Positions 1 through 10,560 of a stretch of DNA of 64,000 nucleotides are shown here, piece after piece. The stretch is from Rhipidocladum racemiflorum. Its lineage: Eukaryota; Streptophyta; Magnoliopsida; Poales; Poaceae. Under the pieces are notes generated by a model that was not told the origin of the DNA, made no database searches, and saw only the letters and a program-made list of their open reading frames with translations. The stretch is from positions 11,701,558-11,765,557 of the forward strand of contig CM070576.1 in the NCBI GenBank assembly GCA_036346355.1, read 5' to 3'. Position 1 is the stretch's first letter. Each line of letters starts with the position of its first letter. The translations under genes were made by a program, and so were the position numbers.

Positions 1-1222
1 AGAGATGAACAAAGGTGGGATTGATTTAGCCCGGGGCAAGTGGTAAGAGGCTTTATGCCAGGTGGGCCTTCGTGGCACTGATAATTAATAAACGGCCTTC
101 GTGTCCGTGGGATGAGTGTTGTGAGTTGTTTGGGTCAGGGATGAGTGATGAATGTCTTGCCCTGGACAGTTAAGGACTTAACCTTGCAAGCCTTTGAACT
201 GAGTATTTCCGTACAACCACATGGCTGAGGTGGGACAGTCTTAGTCTAGTAAGTTTCCGAAGTCTTACCTTTGATACCTCAGGGTGGCAGTTACGTCGGG
301 GTAACTGTATGGGGGAGCGTACCGGTGCTACGGCTAGGTACCCTGTCCAACGGTGTTTGTCGGTCCTACACTTTGTCCTTCGTGGGGAAAGTAGTAGTGA
401 AGGCAAAACCGGCGAGGGTCATCGGTGTAGATGGAAGTTTCCGAAAAGCTTCGTTACGGTTGATCGCCTTTGTGGTGTGAAACTGTATCATGTGGGGAAA
501 GTGTACAACCTCTGCAGAGTGTATCAATCTATTCGAATAGCCGAGTCCACTGTGATCGACAAAGCTCGGGATTACGATCAAGGGTTAGATCTTCAAAATA
601 AAATGTGGAATTGGGTGGAGTCGTTGCGATGAAGAATTTGACTTGGGCTTTGTTCCAAACCATTGATGAAAGACTTTGAAATTCATATTATAGTATGGTT
701 TTATCAATTTGAATCTAGTATGAGTATTTGAAAGTAAAATGCTGTTTTATGCAAAAGAACCAAATGAGCCTATCCTTTGGAATAAACCTGCATATAGTTA
801 TTAGACATGCACTTCTGCGCATGACTTGTTGAGTATGTTGTATACTCACCCTTGCTTTCAAACAAAATCATCAGTTGAGGAGAAGACTACAACTTCAAAG
901 AAGGTGAAGTTCCACGAGGAGGCGATTATCTAGGAGTTGAACCTTGTCAGTTGCCTGTGGCATACTGATGGGAGTCACCGACGTTCTTCATTCCGCTGCT
1001 GATTATTTACTTTTGTTATTGTACGCCCTGCGCGGCAGACTATTTGTAAGGTGACCTTAAGGTCTTGTAACCAGTTTATTTAATGTTTGAAGTACTTTAT
1101 TAATTATTTCCGCTGTGTATGATTGTGGTACTTCATCCCTGTTATTACTGTGTGCACTAGCGTGATCCTGGACTAGTGCAGAATACACAGAGGGTCCGGA
1201 TTTGCAGATTCGGGTCCCGACA
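1..1222 (+). repeat. 3' portion of an X-family LTR (truncated by window start)
   Basis: This is the R/U5-side part of a long LTR read on the plus strand. It ends in a stretch closing CCCGACA at 1222, next to gypsy coding sequence that starts abruptly at 1223. Several blocks match, in reverse complement, the right-hand LTR at 46940-48374: the terminal block with CTAGTGCACACAG/AGGGTCCGGA (about 1150-1222), the ATTCGAATAG block (about 500-560), and the block around 820-860 with GACTTGTTGAGT. The two copies are thus the same family in opposite orientation. The small ORFs inside are neither conserved nor domain-bearing and are not genes. Whether this is a solo LTR or the 3' LTR of an element cannot be seen. 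ACCAG at 1223-1227 is a possible target duplication whose partner lies outside the window. Confidence 0.75.
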
Positions 1223-3130
1223 ACCAGCTGCGAGCGGCGGGCCTGACAGAGGCCATGGTTCTTCGGGACTACATCACCCGAAGAATCAGTCCCCTGCGCC
1301 GTCGCGCTCGCCTCGCCTGGCAGTACACGGGCCCCGACAACATGACCCAGACAACTCCCGGAGGTAGGTTGCTTTTCGCTTTGCTCTCTTTGTTTTCTTC
1401 TTCTTTCTTTCAACCGCTACTAGACTGACGGCGCCTTCACTCCCTTTTCTTATTATTTCTTATTTTTCAGCTGCGGGGAATTTATCCCTTGCCAAGATTG
1501 ACGCGTGGCATGCGCAGCTGGGCGTCTTTGGCCCCGTCCCGCCCTTTCCAGTGGGCGCACTCCCACTCTGCCAGGTGGAGCCCCGGGAGCGCGTGGCGAT
1601 CACTCGTGCCATGGCCGTCATGGATGCCATGGGGCCGGTGACCACGCCTCGCCAAACTGCGCTAACCATCCGGGGCCCTCCTCCAGTGGGCGGGGGGAGG
1701 GACAAGCGCCCTGTCAACGACGACGCCCCTAGCGACAGCCCCAAGCGGGTCCACGCCGCTCTGGGAGGCGCGGCGACCACGACCGGAGCGGGTAGCTCTA
1801 CAGTGGCCACTGCTTCTACCTCAGCCGGTGTCGCCCCACCAGCAGCTCCTCCAGCTCCGGTTCCGTCTCCGCCGCCGCCGCCACCAGCACAGGGCGATCT
1901 TCCTTCACCGCCGGCGCAGGCGGATCCACCCCCGCCACCGGCGCGAAGCGACCGCCCCTGCCACCGCACCGGCGCAGGTGATCCGCCTCGCCATCGGCAC
2001 CAGCGCAGGGTGATCCACCACCGCCGCCGGCACCGATCCTTCCCCCGCTGCCGCCGGCGAGGGTCGCTCCACCGGGGCCGGCGCCGCGCGGGGGAATAAC
2101 CATGGTCTCGGGCATACCCCGATTCGGGAGGCCTTCTGCTGGGTATAGACAAGAGACACGTAGCAAGCTTATCATGTTTCATGTAACCTTGGGAGACTTA
2201 CCCCTTCCTTCTTTTTTCCTCAAGGCATCTTCTTCGAGGGCTCCTGTAGGGGTCGACCAGGGCATGGCAGCAGCCGCGGCTGCGCCGGCTGCGGTGATCG
2301 AACACCAAGGCGGCCCTGGCGATCACCCAATGCTCGCCACCGGGGCGAACGTCTTACCGCCCGGTGGCGGGCTGGGCCTGCCGGCCACTCCGGAGGCCCT
2401 TGGCGCACCGGTCCCCTCGGTGGACGCAGACGCTCTGCTGGCCGCCCTTGGCGAGTTACACGCCAGCATGAGCGAACGCCTCACGGCGAGCAGGGAGAGG
2501 CTGAGGGAGGCTGTTGCGGAGATCGCCCGCCTCCGGGTAGAGGTGCAGGACTGGCACAGCTGGTCGGAGAGGCTGGAGCTGGACCTGCAGCGGGAGAGGG
2601 AGCAAGGTGCCCTCCTCGTTGAGGCGATCACCCGAGAGCGCGACGAGGAGAAGGGCGAGCGGCTCCGCGCGGAAGCCGAGGCCACCTCCATGCTGCGCCC
2701 CGCCTTCGACCGGATGGTGGCCAGCCTGGCGCCGTTGGGGTTGGAGCAGCCGAACCCGGTCGAGCAGATGACCCGGCACCATGCCTTCTGCATGGGCCGG
2801 ATCGCCGACTTCCTTACCTTCCTGCCTGGCGCCCTAGCCGCCCGGTCCAGCCAAGAAGGGCGGGCAGTCGCGGCGGCCATGGCGTCGTATGTGCTTGCCT
2901 GCTGCGCCAGCCGAGACCCTAACTTCGACCCCCTGGTCGCCATCCAGGGGGTGGAAGGAGAACGGGCCCGCGCAGAGGCGCAGGTCAGCAGCGCCGCCGA
3001 AAGGGTAACTGATCAGCTTGAGATGGTCAATCCGTTGCTGGAAGCGATGGCCAAAGATGTGGCCCTCGAGCTGGACGTTGCCCCGGTGGAGGACCAGGAG
3101 GCAGCGGAAGCCGCGGCGGACGAAGACTGA
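1223..3130 (+). pseudogene. Antisense ORF of G1 (Transposase_28 / 'putative gypsy type transposon' family), 5'-truncated
   Basis: This gene runs opposite to G1 pol. By comparison with G2 I place exon 1 at 1223-1363, intron 1 at 1364-1470 (GTAGGT...TTTTTCAG), exon 2 at 1471-2142, intron 2 at 2143-2224 (GTATAG...CTCAAG) and exon 3 at 2225-3130, ending TGA. Exon 1 holds the end of the conserved N-terminal domain (REYISRR-like segment, then QYTG). Exon 2 has a proline-rich low-complexity tract (about 1840-2080). Exon 3 encodes a long charged coiled coil (about 2460-2700) and an acidic C terminus. Exon 3 is fully open. Exon 2 runs into TAA at 2097-2099, and the continuing frame is shifted inside the proline-rich repeat, so the copy is probably broken there as well as by the X insertion that removed its start. 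Molecular function is unknown; the 'transposase' in the family name is historical. Confidence 0.7.
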
Positions 3131-3781
3131 GGGACTTTTTCTTTTGCCGTTAATTTGCCTTCCCTTGTAGTGGACTACTGCAAGTTTAGGATATACATTT
3201 GTAAAAACATATACTTCCCTTTCGCATGTCGTACGCTTGGACGCCTGTTCGCGCTTCCACCATGCTAGTTTTGAGCAAAAAAGGCGACGGTGCACATTAG
3301 GGGTTAGTTGGAATGCAGGGTCTGAATCCCTCGTGCCGGAAAGTCGCGGCCTTAAGGCATTAGGGCCCCGTGAGATCAGTTATCCTCGCGGCTTCTTACG
3401 GCTGATCACTCGGTGAGGTGGGACAGGGCAGTAGGCCTTCGGTAATGGTGTTTGAGTCACCAGTTCTCACGGGGACACCCTGAGCGTCATGACCGTACTG
3501 AGAACCATGCCAAACCAACCACCCGATCACCCACCCCTGTAAGCCACGCTCACCCAGTGAGCCAACTTTTGCCATCGAGCACTCGGAGGGCCTTAATGTA
3601 CTGAGGGAGAGCGCGCGGTCACAGCGCAACGGGGCGCAAACCAAAAAACGGGAACGGAAGTGACAACTGCTTTAAATGAAGACTACACATTGGACAAACC
3701 AGAGACTTCCCGCGACTAGACTGCGGAGAGGAGGATTCAACGTAGCTGGTCAAGGGATGTAACTCCGTACTTATAGCCTTT
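3131..3781. other. Spacer between convergent antisense ORF and pol of G1
   Basis: This stretch has no coding support. It corresponds to 36099-36770 of G2 and shares recognisable blocks with it, such as the GGGTTAGTTGG region near 3300 and the region near 3480 (GGGGACACCCTGAGCGTCATGACCG). The antisense gene on the plus strand ends at 3130 and pol on the minus strand ends at about 3782, so both transcripts would terminate in or cross this spacer. The ORF at 3396-3644 is not conserved in frame in G2 and is not a gene. Confidence 0.6.
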
Positions 3782-6270
3782 TCAAGGATAGAACTTGCGC
3801 AGAAGTTCTATGTTCTAGGAGTTCACCAACTCCACTCCGTCCTAAGTGGCCAGCCTGACCGCCCCGGGACGAGAGACTGAGACCACCTTAAAGGGGCCCT
3901 CCCACTGGGGAGACAGTTTATGCAACCCGATATGCGTCTGGACTCTGCGCAAGACTAGGTCACCCACTGCCAGCATCCTCTCGCTGACCCGGGTGGCGTG
4001 GTACCGCCTGAGACTTTGCTGGTACCGGGCGGCGTTCACAGCTGCGCGGTCTCGCACTTCTTCCAGGAGGTTGACATCTTCTCGACGCTGTTCTTCTTGG
4101 GCTTCCTCGGTAAACGCTGCTACGCGCGGTGACCCTAAGGCCAACTCTGACGGTAGAACTGCCTCTGCACCGTAGACCAGGAAGAAGGGAGTCTCTCCCG
4201 TGGCCTGGTTGGGAGTGGTACGAAGCGACCACAGCACTGCAGGGAGCTCTTCGGTCCAACGGGCTCCACGCTTGTGGAGCCGATCAAACGCTCTGGTTTT
4301 GAGGCCCTTCAGCACCATCGCATTGGCCCGCTCAACTTGGCCATTGCTTATTGGGTGAGCCACCGAGGCAAAACAAACTTTGGTGCCCATCTCTTCGCAG
4401 AATCCCAAGAAAGCGGCGCTGGTGAACTGCGGGCCGTTGTCGGTGATGATGCGGTTGGCGACCCCAAAGCGGGCGAAGATACCTTGTATGAACTTGATCG
4501 CAGTGGTGGAGGTGATCGTTCTTACCGCTTCGACTTCCACCCACTTAGTAAACTTGTCGATGGTGACAAACAGGTGGGTGTAGCCCCCTGTGGCCCGCGG
4601 GAACGGGCCCAGGATATCCAGCCCCCAGACCGCGAAGGACACGAGAGCGGGATGGTTTGCAGAGCTTGGGCTGGTCGGTGGATTTGCTTGGCGTGGAACT
4701 GACATGCCTCACACTTCCTCACCAGCTCGCAAGCATCCTGGAGGGCGGTTGGCCAATAGAACCCTTGGCGGAAAGCTTTCCCGACCATCGTTCGGCTTGA
4801 AACATGGCTCCCGCACACGCCTCCATGGATATCAGAGAGCAAAGTACTCCCCTCTTCCCGAGTGATGCACTTCAGAAGAATTCCGTTTTTACCTCGGCGG
4901 TAAAGGTCCCCGCCCACCAGGGCATAGCACTTGGCCTTTCGTGCTATCTTCTCTGCTAACGCATCATCGTCGGGGCACACTTGATCCCGCAGGTAGGCCA
5001 GGATCGGGCCCATCCATGTGCCTTCCCGGTCAAGTGTAGCGACCACGGGGTGGCCGCCCGGGTACTCCGCCTGGCCGGGCGTTTCCACTGGTACTGCTTC
5101 CCCTCCTGGAGTGAGGACTGGAGCAGCATCACCATCGTCCCCACCGGAGACGGGAGCTGCGATGGACGGTCGCGGAAGCCTTTCTTCAAAGACTCCGACC
5201 GGAACGGGAGATCTTGTCGAAGCGAGCTGAGCGAGCTCGTCCGCCAAGTTGTTGTCGCACCGGGGGATATGGGTATACCCTAGCCCATTGAAATGTCGCT
5301 CCATTTTTCTGACCTCCGCCAAGTACTCGGTCATGACAGGATCAGAGCGGGAGAACTGCTTTCTTGCCTGGTTGACGACTAGCAAAGAGTCGCCCTTGAC
5401 TTGCAGACGCCGGACTCCGATGGCTGTGGCTGCACAAAGTCCCGCCAGCAAGCCTTCATACTCAGCAACGTTGTTGGTGGCTTTGAAGTCTAGGACGACC
5501 ACGTACTTGAGGAGGTCCCCAGTTGGTGAAACCAGGAGGACCCCAGCCCTAGCGCCCTCGTACCTGAAGGAGCCATCTAAGTAGAGTGTCCAGGGGGAGG
5601 GCGCGGGGTTTCTTCGACTTCCGGCTCGACAGGAGTCCACTTGACAACGAACTCCGCCAGCCTTTGACTTTTGATCGCCGTGCGGGGGGCAAACATAAGA
5701 CCGAATTCCCCCAGCTCTACAGACCACTTGGCGATGCGGCCTTCGGCTTCGCGGTTGTGGAGAATCTCGCGCAAGGGATAAGCAGACACCACCGTGATCT
5801 CTCTTCCTTGGAAATAATGCCGCAGCTTCCTGGACGCCACCAGTACAGCATACACCATCTTCTGAGCCTGTGGGTACCTAATTTCGGCGTCGTGCAGTAC
5901 CTTGCTGACATAGTAAACTGGCCGCTGGACCCCTTCACGCTAGCGGCTACGTACAGCAGTAGCGGCTCGCCCGGCTCGGGGGCGACCAGCACCGGAGGGG
6001 AGGAGAGGTATTGCTTCAATTCTTCGAATGCTTGATGCGCCTCCGTGGTCCACTCGAAGGAGTTAGTCTTCTTCAGCAGCTTGAAGAAGGGGAGACTCTT
6101 TTCTCCTAGCCTGGCGATAAACCGGCCGAGAGAGGCCAGGCGACCAGCTAGGCACTGGACTTGCTTGAGCCTTGTGGGCGGTTGCATGTGCTCGATGGCC
6201 GTTATTTTTTCCGGGTTGACCTCGATACCGCGGTGGGAAACAAGTAACCCGAGCAGCTTCTCGGACGACA
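3782..6270 (-). pseudogene. G1 pol, C-terminal half: RNase H, second RNase H, integrase
   Basis: This is the downstream half of the gypsy polyprotein. First comes a reverse-transcriptase-linked RNase H/connection segment (about 5700-6270) with the ...PPVLVAPEPGEPLLLY... and YYVSKVLHD-type blocks. Next, at about 5160-5620, is an archaeal-type RNase H with YLDGSF, AEYEGLL, VKGDSLLV and DELAQL, giving the expected D-E-D-D acidic residues. Then follow the integrase zinc-binding region (HGGVCGSH ... CEACQ, about 4700-4880) and catalytic core with GLDILGPF, TDNGPQF and GQVERAN (the DDE triad). A one-base frameshift near 4635 splits the integrase into two frames. A TAG at 3842 precedes the original end at KFYP (TGA at 3782-3784). 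The left boundary of the CACTA insertion is at 6271. Confidence 0.85.
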
Positions 6271-6600
6271 CACTACTAGAAAAACGATTATCAACGACGG
6301 AAGATACGGTCATTAAAAGTCCACATGTGGTCGCTAAAAGTCATTAACGACCACAAAATTGTGGTCGTTAGCCATCGTTAAAGCCTCCGTCGTTAATAGT
6401 ATTAACAACCACATACAAATTTCCGTCGTTAATTTTTTTAGCGACGACGTGGTGTGTCCTCGTTAATTATGTACTATCAACAACCGCATGTCTAGTATTA
6501 ACGACCACTCTGTGGTCGTGGCTAGCTAACATTCAGACAGCCACTGCTGTAGCATTAACGACCACTCTATAGTATTAACGACCACATTATTAGTGTATAA
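6271..6600. repeat. Subterminal repeat array of the CACTA element
   Basis: The array begins at the CACTA terminus and contains many variants of (A)TTAACGACCAC and its complement GTGGTCGTTA, for example around 6345, 6362, 6390, 6430, 6500 and 6555-6590. In the En/Spm system such subterminal repeats bind the TNPA-type protein (established knowledge). Matching motifs recur near the other end at about 9565-9660 (GGTTAACGACG, TTAACGACC, GGTTGTTA). Confidence 0.75.
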
Positions 6601-7229
6601 GAATAGTCCCAACTATATATATTCAGTCTTTGATCATTCAGAAATAATGAACACTTCCATATATTTACGTCAACATTTTTTCTGTCAAAACATCCGAGGA
6701 TCCACAACCATGGATAAAAATCCTTTTTATTGCAATCCAAAAGTACAATCAGAGAGCACATGTTCATATCAATTGTTATGGACAACGATTCAAATGAAAT
6801 TTGAGCTCTACTCATCAATCATCATCAGCATGATTAGAAGAACTCAAGGAAAAGAAATGGCATGTCATTGAAGGCAAGGTTGAAGATGAAGGATTCCATT
6901 ACAACATCATCCTAATTAGATCAAAATCCAGTTATCCAAAGAAAGATATATCACAGAAATAACATCAAACTAGCAGCACAAAGTGGAGCTTGTCATGGAC
7001 TACTAGAGGTTCAAGGCTACAAAACGAAGCTAAGAAGCTAGCAATCAAGAAAAAGATATCATTCATTCCCCCTAGTTATCTGAAGTTCTAGGATCTTGAG
7101 CTGGGGACATTATTCGACAACCACATGAGTGAGACCATATGATCTCGAATATCGGCGGTGCATGCATTCATCAGTTCTCTTCTAGACTTCCGATGACGGT
7201 GAAGCATCCACCACGACAAGCCATCGTTG

Positions 7230-7860
7230 CTTCTCATCCGATCGGCGACACTATCAACTGGCTCGCCATAGTCGCCGCCATCGCAATTTGATGGCGGTTT
7301 TTAGACTCGATTGCGATGAAGGAATCAAGAAACAACATGTCAAGCATTGGAGACAGTAAATGGATGGATGGATACTCACCGGATGTTCGGGTTGGGAAGG
7401 GAGGCACTGCGGCATTGCGTATAGGAGCTCTTTGCCGCTTGATGGAGGAACTCTGCACGCTCTTGTGCATGGATGCCTCGATTCAACCTTCTCCTTTTCA
7501 CATGAACAAATTAACACAAGGATTACGTTCGATTACATTGATTGATTTGATTCTAACCACATAAATAATATGCATTGGTAGGTGACTGAAAATAATTAGA
7601 TAAACTTTTTGTCGCATGAATAGGGAGCTTTTACCTTCTCCAGAATGCTATTTTGCTCCATCAGTAAACTTTCCTGCAAAAAATATTAGTAAAATCCTGA
7701 ACCTGGGACTACTCTCATAAGAAGATGAAAACCTGACCTACAAGTTCAAGAATCAAAATGTTTAAACATTTGCCTTGTTTCGGAGTTCCTTGATCGAGTT
7801 GAGAAAGAGATTGTTTTGAAAGGATAACACAAAATCATTAGCAACTTCAAAATGTTCATC
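7230..7860 (-). pseudogene. Exon-like gene remnants inside the CACTA element (unidentified, possibly TNPA-like)
   Basis: Read on the minus strand there are short open segments with plausible splice signals. At about 7785-7850 a segment includes SIKELRNK. At about 7635-7676 an exon follows TTTGCAG, reads ESLLMEQNSILEK and is followed by GTAAAA. At about 7386-7470 a basic segment (SIKRQRAPIRN) precedes GTGAGT. The glutamine/leucine/glutamate-rich pieces would form a coiled coil. I cannot identify the protein. It could be the remains of the element's own DNA-binding protein gene or a captured host gene. AT-rich spacers between the pieces fit introns. Confidence 0.35.
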
Positions 7861-8990
7861 AAGAAAAACACAATATCTACAATGGTCATCAAGAAAAACA
7901 CAATTTGTACCTATTAATTATGTTTTGAACGCAGGAATAAGTACACTTTCTTGAAAATGCATATATTCCTCCGTTACAAACGGGACCTGAGTTTTGCAAG
8001 TCTAGTGAGCCACAAAAGTCCATTTGTGCAGCTCGATGAACCTTTCTTGATGTGTAACCTAGAGCAGCAGTTTCTATCTGTGCTGTGCAGTTTCTAAATG
8101 AGGTAGAGCAAATGTAAACAGACAAATTCTTACATGATATAATGAGAGGAAGTGCCTTGTGTTGGTTTGAACGTTAATCCTGTCAGTAGATTAGGGAAGT
8201 TTCGGGCAAAAGAAAATAATGGACAGCATAGCAATATTGATAAAACTTAGTATCCTTCCCAGTTTGGACATAAAATTGTGAAATGGGGTAAATAAAAGCT
8301 GAACAAAAGCATTGAATTTCTATGTAAGCAGAAAGAGGAAACTAGAGTGTGCTACTATACTAATCCTGTAAGAGACTGCTAAACTGAACATGTGATGGCT
8401 AAAAGGATTTCTGAGCAATAGAAGACATGAGTCATGGCCAATAACTTAACTGTAAGGTCAACAGTTGGTTCTCTCTCCACATGTTCAAGAAACACAGAGT
8501 AGATTATATAATGTCTAACTATGACAATGAGTACAGTTTAATAGATAATTCAATCAGCAAAAACGCATTCCTGGAAATTTAGAAAATTCATCTTTCATGT
8601 AAAATTTTAACACCAAAACAACCAATTACATCTTAAATTCATGATAATTTATATTGTAGTTTACAGCAAAGACCGATAATAGCCATTGCACGTACCAGAT
8701 TGAGGAATATCATGGTTAGAGCTTCGAGTTCGGTATAATTGTGGAGAACCAACAATAGAGGACAACTTCAATTTAGTAAGGAAGAACAAAATTGTATGAT
8801 TGGGCAAAGAAAAGGAAAGGAACCTCACTTGCATTGCTAATCATCTGCGTCGGGGTTATGATCCGCGGCACTGGATCCATGGACGCCTCTATCCCTTTGG
8901 CCAGCGAGATGATGACCGGTAGTTTCAGCATAAAAGGAAGAAGAACAAAATCATATACAAAAGTAACTTACTCATAACGAACCTGTAAAG
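7861..8990. other. AT-rich internal CACTA sequence without recognisable gene
   Basis: This stretch is intron-like and AT-rich. On the minus strand, about 8830-8935 is open and followed by a GTGAGG donor-like site, which may be one more exon of the gene remnants to the left. I saw no domain, repeat array or RNA gene. Confidence 0.35.
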
Positions 8991-9440
8991 AGGAAGGGCG
9001 CAGGGGAGGATAGTGCAGGTGATCGAGCTGGGGACGCTGGGGATGTCAAGGGCGTGGGGGAGGGGCAGTATAGGGGCGCTAGCGCGCGATGCTGGGGATG
9101 TAGATCGGGAGGAAGGGTGTGCGCAGGGGAGGGGGCGATGGGGATGTCGATCCGGAGGAAGGAGCGCTCGCAAGGGAGGGGGATCGAGCTGGGGATGTCG
9201 ATCGGGAGTAAGGATCACGCGCAGGGGAGGGGATACTAGCCTGGGATGTCAATCGGCAGTGGATGGGATCGGCAAGAAGGAACGCGCAGGCCGCAAGGCA
9301 CGCCGGCATTGGGGATGGTGCAGGGGAGGGGATCGGGAGAAAGGAGCTCAGGCCGCAGGGGAGGGGATCGGGAGGAGCAATGTAGGGCGCCGACGCTGGG
9401 ATGGAGACCAAGGATCGATAGGATCGATGGAGCACAGTAG
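8990..9440. repeat. G-rich degenerate tandem repeat in the CACTA element
   Basis: The plus strand is purine-rich, with repeated variants of GGGGAGGGGATCGAGCTGG and GGGGATGTCGATCGGGAG at spacings of several tens of bases. The overlapping ORFs on both strands (9013-9462 plus, 9079-9519 minus) translate to low-complexity repeats and are by-products of the array. G-rich blocks of this kind are common near one end of plant CACTA elements and may act as a promoter or structural region (inference). Confidence 0.5.
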
Positions 9441-9660
9441 GGAAAGAAAGAAGAGATTCTAATAGATAAAAAAATTTATTAGGAACAAGTTGATCGAGTT
9501 GGGAGTTTGCGCAAAACAAAAATGCCTATCCCGCTTTTTTTTCCACGCCATCCTATAGGTGGGTTAACGACGGGAAAATAGTGGTAGTTAGTATCTGTAT
9601 TTTTTGGGAAGAGCCACCGGACAAAATCGATTAACGACCAAAATTTTCTTACGGTTGTTA

Positions 9661-10560
9661 TTTCTACCTCAACCCGAATGGCATCTTGCCGCTCTAGTGC
9701 CTGCCTCCGGACTTTCTGCCGGATTGGGTGCACTCCAGGGAGCGTTGCCAATCGGTGCTCGATCACCTCCCTGGGGACCCCGGTCATTTCTGATGGTTCC
9801 CAAGCGAACACATCCAGGTAAGACCGGAGGAAGGTGACGAGCGCGTCTTCCTATTTGGTGCTGAGGTTGGCACCGATCTTCACGACCTTCCCGGAGCCGT
9901 CCTCGCCAACGGGGGCCGCCTTCACCTCACCCGAGGAACCGGGTGAGGCGCGGGCCTTGACCGGGGGGCGCTCCGGATAGTCTTCCTCACCTCGAGCCGT
10001 GCAGGTGGTGCCGGCCAGGTCCTGCACCTGCTTACTGAGGCGCAATGCTTCCAGCTGGTCCACCTTCATGGTGATCGGACCCCCAGGCCCGGGGATCTTC
10101 ATTATCATGTAGGCGTAATGTGTGGCCGCCATGAACTTGACCAGGGCTAGCCGGCCGAGCAACGCATTGTAGGGGAGGTCGAAGTCCACGATCTCGAAGT
10201 CGATCTTTTCTGTCCGGAAGTTCTCCACACTTCCGAACATGACATGCAGCCGGACCTGACCCAGGGGTGTCAAACCCACCCCAGGGGCGACCCCGTAGAA
10301 CAGAGGGGCTGGACGCAGCTCCTCGTAAGGGAACTGGAGTGCCTTGAATGCCCCCACGGACATGAGGTTGATGGAGCTCCCTCCATCGACGAGTACCCGC
10401 CCGAGTCTCGCATTTCGAACCGTGGGAGAAACCACGATCGGGAGATGGCCCGGGCATGCGGTACTCTCCGGGTGGTCGGCCTGGCTGAAAGTGATCGGCT
10501 CCTCCGACCATTTCAGCAGCCTGCTCGCCCCGGGAGTTGGCACGGTGGCGCATACCTCTC
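9661..10560 (-). pseudogene. G1 reverse transcriptase N-terminal fragment and aspartic protease
   Basis: From about 9811 down to 9661 the minus strand encodes the segment just before the reverse transcriptase fingers (MFAWEPSEMTGVPREVIEHR and following), then stops at the CACTA junction. From about 10560 to 9850 lies the retropepsin-like protease. The catalytic motif LVDGGSSINLM sits at about 10364-10400, flanked by VVSPTVRNARLGRV upstream and a GPGGPITMKVDQLEALR-type segment downstream. The domain is nearly colinear with G2 40460-39988. The ORF ends at 9851 with a TAG after GANLSTK, where G2 also has a stop, so pol may originally have been expressed across this point by recoding, or both copies share an inherited mutation. 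Confidence 0.75.

Larger units (their letters stand above)
6271..9660. mobile_element. CACTA (En/Spm) DNA transposon, non-autonomous, right end truncated
   Basis: Homology between G1 and G2 pol stops at 6270 and the next bases are CACTACTAGAAAAACG, a canonical plant CACTA terminus. ACA at 6268-6270 could be the 3-bp target duplication. The first about 330 bp and the last about 150 bp are full of short direct and inverted copies of a TTAACGACCAC-like motif, as expected for subterminal repeats. G1 coding sequence resumes at about 9660 with the upstream part of reverse transcriptase. No terminal TAGTAGTG is present there, and about 527 bp of G1 corresponding to 39266-39792 of G2 is missing. No TNP2-type transposase is encoded. 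Orientation cannot be fixed; spliced-looking coding fragments lie on the minus strand. Confidence 0.8.

Noticed and set aside
2323..2943. 206-codon minus-strand ORF opposite exon 3 of the G1 antisense gene
   Set aside because: Shadow of GC-rich coding sequence; the corresponding frame in G2 is broken elsewhere and no domain is seen.
9013..9462. 149-codon plus-strand ORF and overlapping 146-codon minus-strand ORF
   Set aside because: Low-complexity translation of a G-rich degenerate repeat inside the CACTA element.
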